Positions 11,395-21,700 of a DNA stretch of 64,000 nt are shown piece after piece. The translations under genes were made by a program, and so were the position numbers. The notes beneath the pieces were generated by a model that ran no database searches, was not told the DNA's origin, and saw only the letters and a list, made by a program, of their open reading frames with translations. The stretch is taken from assembly GCA_963575745.1 (NCBI GenBank), contig CAUYUJ010004313.1, positions 461,295 to 525,294 on the forward strand, written 5' to 3'. The number at the start of each line of letters is the position of its first letter. Positions within the stretch are counted from its first letter, which is position 1. Origin of the DNA: Prorocentrum cordatum. Its lineage: Eukaryota > Sar > Dinophyceae > Prorocentrales > Prorocentraceae.

Positions 11395-12205
11395 CGGCTG
11401 CCCGACCGACCGTACCCCCCTCGCTCCCCTCCCCCCGCCCCACTCAAAATAGTTCGACCCTCTGTGCCCCCTCCTTCCCCCCGTGGCCCCCCCTTTCCTC
11501 CGACCGACCGTGCACCACACGCGCTGCCCGACAGTGGCCCCCCACTCCCCTGCCCCCGCCCCTGTCCGTTTACCCTGGCCGGCCGTGCCACCCCGTTCCC
11601 CGCGTGGCCCCCGTTTCCTTATTCCGACCGACCGTGGGCCCCCCCCCCGCCCGACCGCGCAATCCCCCCTGCCCGACCGCGCACCCCCCCTCGAGCCTCC
11701 TGGCCCGCCTGCCTTTACTGCGACGGGCCGTGCCCCCCCCTGCCCGACCGCGCACCCCCCCCCCCTCGAAACTTGCCCGACCGTGGCCCCCCGCTCCCTC
11801 CCCCCGCCCCCCTCGCCGTAATCCGTCCGACCGCACACCATCCCTCCCCCCATGGCCCCCTTCCTTTCTTCCGACCGACCGTGCTCCCCGCGCCCCCGCG
11901 GCCTGCCTCCCTCATTCCAGCCGACCGTGCCCCCCGCCCTTCCCGACCGTGCGTTCTCGCCCCCACCCCCGCCCCCATCCCCTCACTCCGACCGGCCGTG
12001 CCCGCCCGCCACTTCCTCCCAAAGGGCCCCCCTTCCCCTGATTCATTCCGACCGACCGTGCCCCCCCCCCCTGCTGCCAGACCGTGGCCCCCGCCTCCCG
12101 CCCACCGCCCCCTTCGCCTTATTCCGACCGACCGTGCCCCCCCGTTCCCCGCCTCTGCCTCTGTGTCGTCTCTGTGTCGTCCGACCGCGTCCCCCGCCCC
12201 GCTTC
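11395..12205. repeat. TTCCGACCGACCGTGCCCCC minisatellite
   Basis: Tandem C-rich units of about 30-60 bp, each containing CCGACCGTG(C/G)CCCCC or CCCGACCGCGC. About 20 copies. Pro/Arg frames on plus and Gly/Arg frames on minus are repeat translations. Confidence 0.85.
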
Positions 12206-12834
12206 CCCCCGTGCCCCCCCGCCAAGACGGCCGCAGGAGGCCCCCAAGAGAGCCACATGACGGCAGAAGGCTTTCAAGATGTCCGAAGACAGCACAACAG
12301 AGCCCCAGAACGATCCAAAAGGGCACGCTTCAACATGCTCCCAAAGACTCCCGAAGAAGCTCCAGAGACGCCAAACAACAACAAAGGCTCCGAAAAGTGC
12401 AGTGACCAAGCGCTTCGCTCCATACAGGGGTCGGCACTAGCAAGCACGCCACTGGAACCTCGCAAACCTCTCCCGTCATAAACCGCCTGCAGATCGGAAC
12501 CGCGCGCTGCATTAACACAATCATGCTGGAATTCGCCGCTCCATCGTAATGGAAAGTCGCTGGCCTGTCGCAGCACTCGCGCGCTTCTTCAAAACTACTT
12601 GTTCTTGGCGCCACCGCAAACTTCTATTGTCCCGCATCCGTGAATGCATGATCATTAGCACCCGTGGCGCCTGTTTTGCTTCGCGCAGTCCCCACCAACA
12701 CCTTCGGCGAATGTTCCCAAGCCAAGTACGTGTTGTTATTGTGGCCAGCCTGAGCTTGACGTGCATGTCGCGATTGATGAGACGCTATTATTCGGTCGCC
12801 GCTGAATCACGTTACGGTCGGTTCCTTTCTGTGG
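12206..12834. other. Unassigned sequence flanking the satellite
   Basis: 12230-12400 has a weak 30-40 bp periodicity (CCAAAAGG, CCCAAAGACTCC, CAGAGACGCC). 12500-12830 appears unique. No domain recognised on either strand. Confidence 0.4.
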
Positions 12835-13915
12835 CATGCACATATGGTTTGTTATGTTCTGCTGTCGGCGGGGCGGCGTGATGTCTAATTGGTCGTTGCT
12901 GCGCCTGTTTGTCTGTCCTGTGGCCAGTCTTACGTCGGCGCGGATGCTGCGTTTGACAGACGCACCTCATAATGTTGTTTCTGTACTTAGCACTGTTCAG
13001 CTACGTCATAGTCCACCAGCTTCTTACATTGTGTGCTTCATTATGTTATGTTACACCGTTGTGCTTTCAACGGGCCGGCGAGACGTGGTGACGCCTGTCA
13101 CGCTAGTTACGTCGTCCAATCAGTGGGTGCTGTGCGTGCTTATCCCTGCCACCAACATGACCTCGGCGCGCACGTCCCGTTTGATTACATTCAAGTGCGG
13201 TCGATTGTGTTATGGTATCGCTTGATGAGACGCCTCGCGTGGTCGCTGCTGTCTTATGTTGGGCGAAATGCAATTCGATTGGATTCCGCCCCAGCGTAGT
13301 AAAAGACATTATGGTGTGTAAGATTATTTTCTGGGCGGGCTGGCATGACGTCGTGGCGTCTGTCATGTGTGATGTGCCGTCTACGCGGTCCTTGCTGCTA
13401 CTGTTTGCTTATGCGGCCAGCGTGATTTCCGCGCGTAAATGCCGCTCACGATGGGGCAGCATTAGTCGGTCTCTCCTGTAGTACTCTGCGACGTTATGTT
13501 CAGTTCTTGCCTGTTCTATGCACATATGGTTTGTGTTGTTCTGCTGTCGACGGGGCGGCGTGACGTCGAGACGCCTTCCACGTTTGACACGTCTTCTGAT
13601 CGGTCGTTGCTGCCCCTGATTTTTGTCCTGTGGTCAGCCATACGTCGGTGTGGATGCTGCGTTTCACAGGGCGCAACCGATAGGCAGTTGCTATATGTAC
13701 GACAGCAAGCAGCCAGTTGCGTGTCATCCTGCTCTAGTATGTCACGTATGTCGACTGTAATATGAACTGCTGTGTTCTCAACGGGCCGGCGTGACTTGAG
13801 GACGCCTGTCACGTTCGATACGTCGTCCAATCGGCCGTTGCTGCGCCTAGTTGTTCCTGTCGTCAGCCTGACCTCGGCGCGCACGTCCTGTTGGATGATG
13901 TTCAGGTGCACGTTT
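12835..13915. repeat. ~230 bp tandem satellite, about five copies
   Basis: Copies begin near 12842, 13035, 13310, 13525 and 13755. Each carries, in order: TATGxTxTGTT; GCTGTC(G)xCGGGxCGGCGTGACGT with CACGxTxGxxACGTCGTC; xATCGGTCGTTGCTGCxCCTG; CTGTGGxCAGCxTxACxTCGGCGCG; and ATGCTGCGTTTGA. Spacing is about 190-275 bp. Copies differ at many positions, so the array is old or fast-evolving. No copy encodes an intact conserved protein. Confidence 0.8.
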
Positions 13916-13919
13916 GATT

Positions 13920-14760
13920 ATAGTAAGGTCTGGTCGATTATGTTATGACGCTCCGTTCCAATGGTTATTCCCTCAGTTATAGTACGGTACATGTTCTGCC
14001 CAGCTCTGCCATACACTGAGTTCTTATGTGACGTTGCGTGCGTCGGTTATGGTATGTTATGTTGTGCTGTTTGCGCTAGACTGTGTTCACGGTGCTGTGA
14101 TATGACATGTTCTGGTTATGGCAGGCATCGTCAATTATCCTAAACTCTATGAGATGATCAATCATATGTGCGGCCGTAGTGGCAGCAGCAGCAGCAGCAG
14201 TACAACAATTACGCCAGAGTATGCTTGAAACCTGGTGCCCTCTTCAATCTCGTATGCTATGTTATGCTCTTGACACTATGTAACGCTCGATGATGACCAA
14301 ATGCGCTCTGTGCCGTCGTGGTAGCTTTCGTGCAACACCCATGACATAGTATGTTCAGGTGCTCAGGTGTGCCATGCAATGATTCACTATGCTGTGGTAT
14401 GCCGAATTGAGTGTCATGCTAAGCTATGGTACGCAATGCTGCATTATGGTAGTTACGATATGGTGTGTTACGGCATCTGGTGTTATCTTAGTACATGTGA
14501 TACCGCGTTCTGCCGTGGTGTGTGACGCTGTATGTTATAGTATTTTGCCACGTGCGATGCAATGAACAAGTATGCAATAAACATGTGTGGTATATAATGC
14601 TAGGTTAAGCTGTGTGGGTGTACGATATGGCATATCTGCTTCGCGTTGCCATAGCATGCGTTATACTCTTATGATATGCCATGCTATGTAATGATGTGAT
14701 ATGCTATGCAGCTGTTCTGTCGTGCTACGTAGATAGATGATGCCTTGTTCGTCCATCATG
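13920..14760. repeat. TATG/TTATG-rich low-complexity DNA
   Basis: Enriched in TATGTTATG, TATGCTATG and GTTATGGTA words with no fixed period. A short CAG run lies at about 14182-14199. No gene seen. It continues the ATG-rich spacer of the adjacent satellite. Confidence 0.6.
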
Positions 14761-14804
14761 CATTATGTTATGTTCTGTGCTGTCAGTCATGTTCTGCCGT
14801 CCTC

Positions 14805-15030
14805 ACAGGGGCGGGAGTCTCGGGGATTCTGGGTGGACCTAGGGAGCTGGTGGCCGCGGGACGCAGAATGGGCAAGTCGAGGCTGGAGGGTCTCGGGGAC
14901 TCTCGTCGTGGACCTGGGGACCTGGCGGCCGCAGCATGCAGAGTGGGCGCGACGGCCCCCGAGGAGCGAGGCGTTCGAGGACTCTCGGTGGACCAGGGGA
15001 TCTGGCGGAAACGGTCTGCACTGTGGGCGG
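14805..15030. repeat. Three copies of a 70-85 bp tandem repeat
   Basis: Units start at about 14817, 14890 and 14968 with TCTCGGGGAxTCTxG, then GTGGACCTxGGGA(G/C)CTGG and xGGCCGC. The plus-strand frame reading SRG...DLG...W through the three units reflects the repeat. Confidence 0.75.
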
Positions 15031-15144
15031 GTGAGGAGGTCTGTTCATATAAAACCGAACGACCCCTGCCAGTGGAATGAGGAACAACTAAAACATCAAC
15101 ACGCCAATAGTCCGCGCCGTCAAGCCAACGCCGTGTACAACACC

Positions 15145-15205
15145 TCCTCCCCTTCCTCCTCCTCCTCCTCCTCCTCCTCCTCCTCCTCCTCCTCCTCCTC
15201 CTCAC
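15145..15205. repeat. TCC trinucleotide tract
   Basis: Nearly pure (TCC)n, encoding Ser or Glu/Arg runs in spurious frames. Confidence 0.95.
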
Positions 15206-15720
15206 TCCGTCAAGTTTCCTCACTCTCCTTCCACCCCACTGAACCCCACGATGCGAGGATGGGGGGAGGACGAAGGGGGGAGAACGAGCAGGGTACAATG
15301 CGAGGGACGGGCGCGAGGGAAAGGGCGGGGCGGGAAATCGACGATGGGGGGGGGGCAGAGGGAAAGGGATGGGGCAAAAGCAGCATCATGGTTTCGAGCT
15401 CCCCCCCTCCTCAAAAGCTGGCTGGAATTCCGCTGTGGAATCCAGCCGCGGCGGCGAAAAGCCAGGGGCCCAGCATGGCAGAACGGCGCGCAAAACCCCC
15501 GCTCGAAACTCCTCCGACTCCGACCCCGACGACGGCGCAGGCGCAGGCCGTCCTTGGATGGGGCCCTGGGACACACAAATAAATACACACAAATACCAGA
15601 ATCCCCCATCTTGCCCATAGTTTCTGGGTGATTGTCTCCCCCCCACACTTCCCATATTTCCCCATATTTTCAGAGGAATCGACGATGCATTGTGTCTGTG
15701 TGTTTTGGTCCCTCCTGAAT
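15206..15720. other. Unassigned unique sequence
   Basis: Mixed G-rich DNA. Overlapping minus-strand frames exist, but none matches a known domain. If the MFS gene continues left, this is intron or an unrecognised exon. Confidence 0.4.
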
Positions 15721-15721
15721 C

Positions 15722-15797
15722 CTGCGTAGCCGAAGCAGCTGATGGAGCCGGCCGCCGCCGCGATCGAGAACATCAGCACCGTCTTGCGGGGCGCCGC
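15722..15797 (-). CDS. MFS exon: loop 8-9 and TM9
   Basis: After GGGAG| the exon encodes [20 protein letters not shown], then CFGYAG. The PRK(T/x) residues before a small-residue helix match the conserved GRK/PRK loop between TM8 and TM9 of MFS proteins. It joins the TM8 exon in phase 0 (MLAQ|AAPRK). The 3' limit is uncertain: either TAC|GCAGG (GC donor) or GCAG|GATTC (GA donor). No later exon was recognised to the left. Confidence 0.55.
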
Positions 15798-18700
15798 CTC
15801 CCGCGCGGGGGCTGGCCCCCCCGCGCCCTTTCCGCCCTCCCGCCCTCCCCCATTGCTGTTGATACGTTGGCTCCTCATATTTAACGGGCGAAGAACGGTA
15901 TACAATAAACTTTTTCGCCGTCGGGGACACCTGCCCCAGGGCGGCTGGAAAATGTATACCCTTACGGTGGCACCGTAGGGGTATAAACTTTCCAGCCGCC
16001 CAGGGGCAGGTGTCCCCGACGGCGGAAAGTTTATTTTATACCGTTCTTCGCTCGCTGACATATGAGCCACGCGCAGAGTCAGCCACCAGGGGCACGCTGC
16101 AACAAGCCCGGCGGCGAGCGACGACGAACACGAAGAAGCCCTGCTCCCTCCCACCCTCCCCAGGCGCCACGGCATCCAGAGGGGGCCCGGCATCGAGCAT
16201 GGGCGCCCGGCGAACCCGGGCGGCGGCGAGCTTCGGGGGCGAGTCCGACGCGCCCGACGCGGGGCACGGCGCCGGCTGGGGAGGCCCGCCCGCCCTGCCT
16301 GCTGCGAACGCAGGCGAGGAGGAGGAATTGGCTGGAATTCGCTGGGCTCCCCGGGGCGGAAACGAACTCAACGATCCTCACTCAGAAAGCCAGGCGGTTG
16401 CCTACGGAGGACGGCCTCACGCATGACAATGCCCATCTCACGGGCCTGGGTCGTCTTAGACGGCCCCGCGCGGCTGGGGGGAAAAAACCTGTTCTGAATT
16501 CGCTGAAGGTTATCCGTGCCTTTCTTGGTGCGGGCCTTGCACTCGGCAACTAAATGACGTGGGTCCTCCGCGGCCGTTTACCGCACGTCAAACAAAAATG
16601 CAAGCCAAACTTGAGCCAAACATGCAGCACGTGCGAGGAGTGGCAAACCTTCCCCGGAATGTGGCAGTCCCGCCCGCCCGCACCACCCCTATGATCAGCC
16701 AGACTCGAAAGGTCCTGGCTAGCAGCGGGCAAGGAGACGCTGCGAATTCAGCAATGTTGTGCACGGGTGCAACATGGTGACACAGCGAGCACAGCCACTT
16801 ACGTTCGGCCCTGACCAAACAGTGCTCGCTACGAAGCAGGGCCTCGGTGAGGCCACCCAGACGACGGGCCTCGGGGGGCCTCTCGGCGGACCAGGGGGCA
16901 GCACTGATGGAGTCCACAGTGGCCTTCGCAGCGCGACGCCTAACGAGGGCCGCCGTGCAACCCCGCAGATCCGTGCCAGGGGGCCGCTGGCCCTGCAGGC
17001 CATGGGCCCAGGAAAAACTGGCCGCCCCCCCAGCAAGAGCGCCGGCAAAACCGTTACCCGCGGCATACAGACGCCCCCGAGGAGAGAGGGCGGGGTCCTC
17101 TGGCTCGACGCGCGACGGGCACCACGCAACTTGGACGCCTCTCCCCACTCAGCCAAAGCGGCGCGGACACGAAACCAGAGGTCCGAGCGGGGGCTCTTGC
17201 AGAACTCACGCCTTGTGGAAATCCACCCTCGACGCAGGGCCGCGCTGCCCGCGACGAACCGCAACGGGCCAGGGAAACTGCGAAGCGCGAGTTCATGCAC
17301 GCGGATCTCGACCCTGGGCACTGTTTGACGGCGACCCACCAGGGTCGCGGCAAAGCCGCAAGTCCGAGCCCAGCCCCCCGAGGCTGGCGCCAGCGAGATC
17401 GCGGCCGCGCCCGCTCGACGGCGACGAGGATCACTACTAAACTGCCCGCCAGAGCCATCGCCGAAGACGAGAAGCAAGCCGCCCTCTCTGCACTCGAGGT
17501 CGGCATGCGCAACTCCCACCCCCCGCTCCACGCCCGCCCCCCCGCCCCGAAAGTTCGGGCACGCGAAAGAACAAGGCGGGGGCCCTTACAGCCAGGGACT
17601 CGGGTTGACCTCATGGCCGCCGCGGGCCTGGGACACTAATTGCTCGGATCGAACATAGGCAGGACCATCCCTATTGCGCGGGCAGTCCCGAATCCGATGG
17701 AAAAGGGTCTCTTCTGGGGCCCCGCATCCAGGGTACTTCAATGGAACTAAATACCCCCGCTCGCGCTGCCTACGATGAGGCCGCTGGCCTCCAGCAGACG
17801 CCACGACCAACTGGCCGATCATATCGTATTCCCCCCGTTTCAGAAGGCGCTGAATATGGGGCCGAATTGCCGACGCGTCAGCACCTGAGACAAGATCATC
17901 CCCGCGTTCATGCTTTGCCGCCTGGCGCCAAAGCTGGGCTCTGAGATCCCCAGCAAAATCGCAAGCTAACCCCGCTATGTCGAAATCGCCTGCGACCCGG
18001 CAACTGCCAGGTTTCAATCGTGACAGCCTCTATAGGCCCACGCCATTCAGTGGGAAAAATCGGCCACCAAACCCCGTCTCAACGGGTGGCGATCACGGCC
18101 CCCGTAGGCCCTCGGACTTTCCTCCAACGAACCTTGGGGTCGTGCCCGAGACGCGCGGCCACCAATGGCCAGGCTTTTACGATGCGAGGGTGGAGGGAGG
18201 GGCACTTTCCCCAGAGGTCAAGCCAGGAGCGGACCAGCTGGGTCCTCAGACTGATGCCAGTCGCAAGAGTGGTGGTGAGGCATCGCCCTGGGCCTTGTAC
18301 CAGCCACCGCTTGGGCCGCTTGCCTTCTCAACTGAAGAATAGAAGATGGGGGGGGGGGGGGCATGCCTCGGTGCCCATGCAACGACTGAGGCAACGCCCC
18401 TTGCAGCCACATGCCTTGGGATGCCTTGGCGAGAGATGCGTGCCTCCTAAGCTTCTTGACCCGAGCACCTCTGGAGCGGCCTTTGCTCAGACGCCTGTTG
18501 AGCTTGAAGCGCGAACGACGGGGGCCCCCGCCTCAGCGCACCCCAAGCCCACCGCATTTTTTACAAGCGAGACCGGCATCCCCAGACTAGAAAACTTCTT
18601 CAAAAGCTCGGGTCCCAGTCCACGAGTGTTGACTACTCACTTGGTCTTGGGTGAGATCGGGAGCTCCTGGGCCGCAAACGACCGCGCAAACGAGCCAGGA

Positions 18701-21700
18701 AGCCCCGACACCTGGCCAACAACGTCGGCCCTCCCACCTTCGAACCGAGCAACAGTGTCGTCAACGAAAGTCCAGATAGCTGACGAGGCCTTGGCTTGAT
18801 TCAAGGCGATCACCCTGTGGGCCCCGTCCATGCTGGGCCCCAAGAAAAATCTGGCCAGCGAAACTCCTTTGGACGACCCCGCGACCAAGGACCGAGTCGG
18901 GAAAACAAAATCGCTTGCCATGGCACGAGATTTCAACACACGCGGGGCCAAACACATCTGATTTTCTAAAAGGGCGACGACGGCAGGGCAACCTTGGGAA
19001 AGCGCAACATGCACGAGCTTCAGAAGAGAGATGTTACCATAGAACTTCTCACGATCGAGCAACAACACTGCCACTGCAAAGCGCAACTCGTGGGCAGCCT
19101 AATCCATGACTGCCCGCTGAAGGGCGGCGCGCAGCGCCTTCGAATTGCGCACCGCGGTGTCCCAGAAGTCGTTCCTGCTGTCGGCCCAGCGGTCCGTGGC
19201 CCCCGATCGCGCACGCGACCGCAAGCCCGTGAGCTTCGGGAGGGCGCCAATGATGCGCTCGCCGCCCGCTGGCTTGGGCAGCGCGGCGCAGAGCGCCAGC
19301 AGCGTCTGCGGCGGCCACGGGCCAACCTCCCGAGCAGCGTTGAGGATGGCGACGACCTCTTGCTTGGCTACCAGCGGCAGCCTCTGCAGATCTGCGGGGC
19401 CAAGCACGTCGACGCCCTTGGCCTCGGAGCCCGGCAGCTTGCACCACAACGGTTCCAAGTCATCCATAGTGAGTTGCGGAAGAGAAGCGACCTGGCTCTG
19501 GGCGTGGAGGTGCTCCATCGTGTCCAAAATGGCGTCGCGCGATGCGTTGCCGTCTGTCGATATCGGGGCCCGCCGCTGCACCTTCTGAGCCATGATCTCC
19601 TGAGTGTCAGAGATAGCTCCTGGCACAGCAGTGCACGGGGCCTCGACCTCCAAGGGCCCTGGATCCTTCACGTGCTAGTGGTGGTACCTCGGCTCGTGGA
19701 CCCACATGTCATTTGCCCACTTGACGCGCGCCTGGGAAGCAGCCGCCATGGAGCGCGCAAGCGCTCGGCCGACCCACCTCCCGGTGACCTCCACGATCTC
19801 ATCCAGTTTGTCTACATCAGCTTCGCCGTTGGGCAGCAAGATCAGGTTGATCCAGTAGCCCACTTCCTCAGCGGTGGCCTTGCTTCCGAAGGTGGCGGCG
19901 CGCGGCTGCTCATGCGCCTGCGAGACCATGGCGTTGAGAGCGAGCGCGCACCGCTGCTGCTGATCCATGTCGGACCCGCTGCGCACCAAAGAACGGCACC
20001 GCACTATGAAAGACTCAATCGTCCACCACCACCACTCCATCGTGGGCGACCGCACACGTGTTCGGCCAGGCGACGCCTTGAGCCGCGTCCACCTTAGCCC
20101 GCGCAGCTGGCCCCGCCCTTGGCACTTGCTCCACTCGCCCTTGGGAACCTGCTCGGCGGTCAAGATAGCTTGCTCCACGGTCGCCGCCCAATGGCCGTGG
20201 CGAGCCGAGAGCGCCGCGACGGCGTCCTCGTTGCGCGGCACCGCCCAGGCGACGCCCTCCTTGACCAGCTCGCCGGGGGGGGGTCGACTGGCTCAAGCCA
20301 GCACTGGTCCCACGTCTCGGCTGGCACGTAGAAGGGGGCCGACATTGCACCCCCGTCTGGAGGGTCTGGAGGAGGTTGGGGTTCATCGGAGCTCTCGTGC
20401 AACTCGTCGGGTAGCCGCCGCCGACGGGCGACCCTCCTCTCCTTCAACTGCTTCTGGCGCTTGTTGTTGGGGTCGGCCTCGCGCCGGGGGCGGTCTCGAC
20501 GTGGTATGGCCTGCGGCAAGGTCACCACTTCGTGCCGCCAATCGTTGTGGGCGTCGGAAATCTGCATATCTAAACCGACGTGAGTGCGCCAAGGCACCAC
20601 CGTGACCCCTGGACCTTCAACTGCTCGTGGAAGCCTCTCTTGACTACAAGGTAGTCGATCTGGGAGGCGCTATCCCCTTTAGTGCAGGTGTGCTCGACGT
20701 CGCTGGGGGCGATGATCTCGCCGCTCCAGGCCTCGAGGATGCCCGACTGCTGCAGGTCCTTTGGGCCGATGTTCCAGTCCGCCATGACCAGCCACGGGCC
20801 CGCGAGGGTAGACAGGAAGGCCGCGGGCGCCTTCACCCTCGGAGCGCCGTCGCCCCCCAACTTGTGGCCCGGGAAAAGGTAGGCGATGATGATGAACGCG
20901 TTCCCCTTGCGCAGGTGCAATGTTAGCGGGCAGAAGCCCCGAAATTGCGCGCCCCCGCAGGAGCGTGAGCTCCCAGCGTGGCGCGGCCAGGTGCCTTTTG
21001 GCCAGCACCCACTCGCCTCCACGAGCACCCAATTCGGACTTGACCGAAGCCTCTGCGGGCGCGGCCGCGGTCTTCCAGCCGTCTTCGAGGCAGTCAAGCT
21101 GGACCTTCGGCATCTGCGTGGAACTGGCGCGGGTCTCCGCCAGCGCCACCACCTCGAATAGTTGGCACATTCCTCGGGGGAAACCCTGAGCTGCGGGACC
21201 CCATTCGGCAGCGCTGCCGAAGAGGATGCGCGCACGGTGCGAATGCCGCTTCACAGGTTCTAGATGGCACCAGGCTGGCGCTGGAAGTATCAGAGGGGCC
21301 TCGACCATGACTTTACTGCTCGGTGGAGTCGGCCCTGCCGGGGCATCTCCTTGGAGCTGAAAGGCCGCGTCGTCCTCCGCATCCTGCAGCCCCTTGTCCA
21401 GGTCGTCACAAGGGGTCGCGGTAGCCTTCTACACTCGCGCGGAGAAGCTCTCCGTCGCCTGGGGCCCGCGGATGTGAGACCACAGACGGGCCCTGCGCTC
21501 TGACGCCGTGATCCTGCGCGTCGGTCGCGAGCTAGCGCTGGCGCGCCGCGGGGGGGCGGCGCCGGGCCGGGGCTCGCCAGGAGCGCCGCTGCCCGCGAGC
21601 ATTCTTCAGAAAGGGCTTGGCGCACCACCTGGTCGGCAAGGCGGCCTTTGTCGTTCGCGCCGCCCCCTCCTGCTTCCCGCCGGGCCCGGGCCAGGCTTCG

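Noticed and set aside
11370-12481. Pro/Arg-rich plus and Gly/Arg-rich minus frames
   Set aside because: Translation of the CCGACCGTGCCCC minisatellite.
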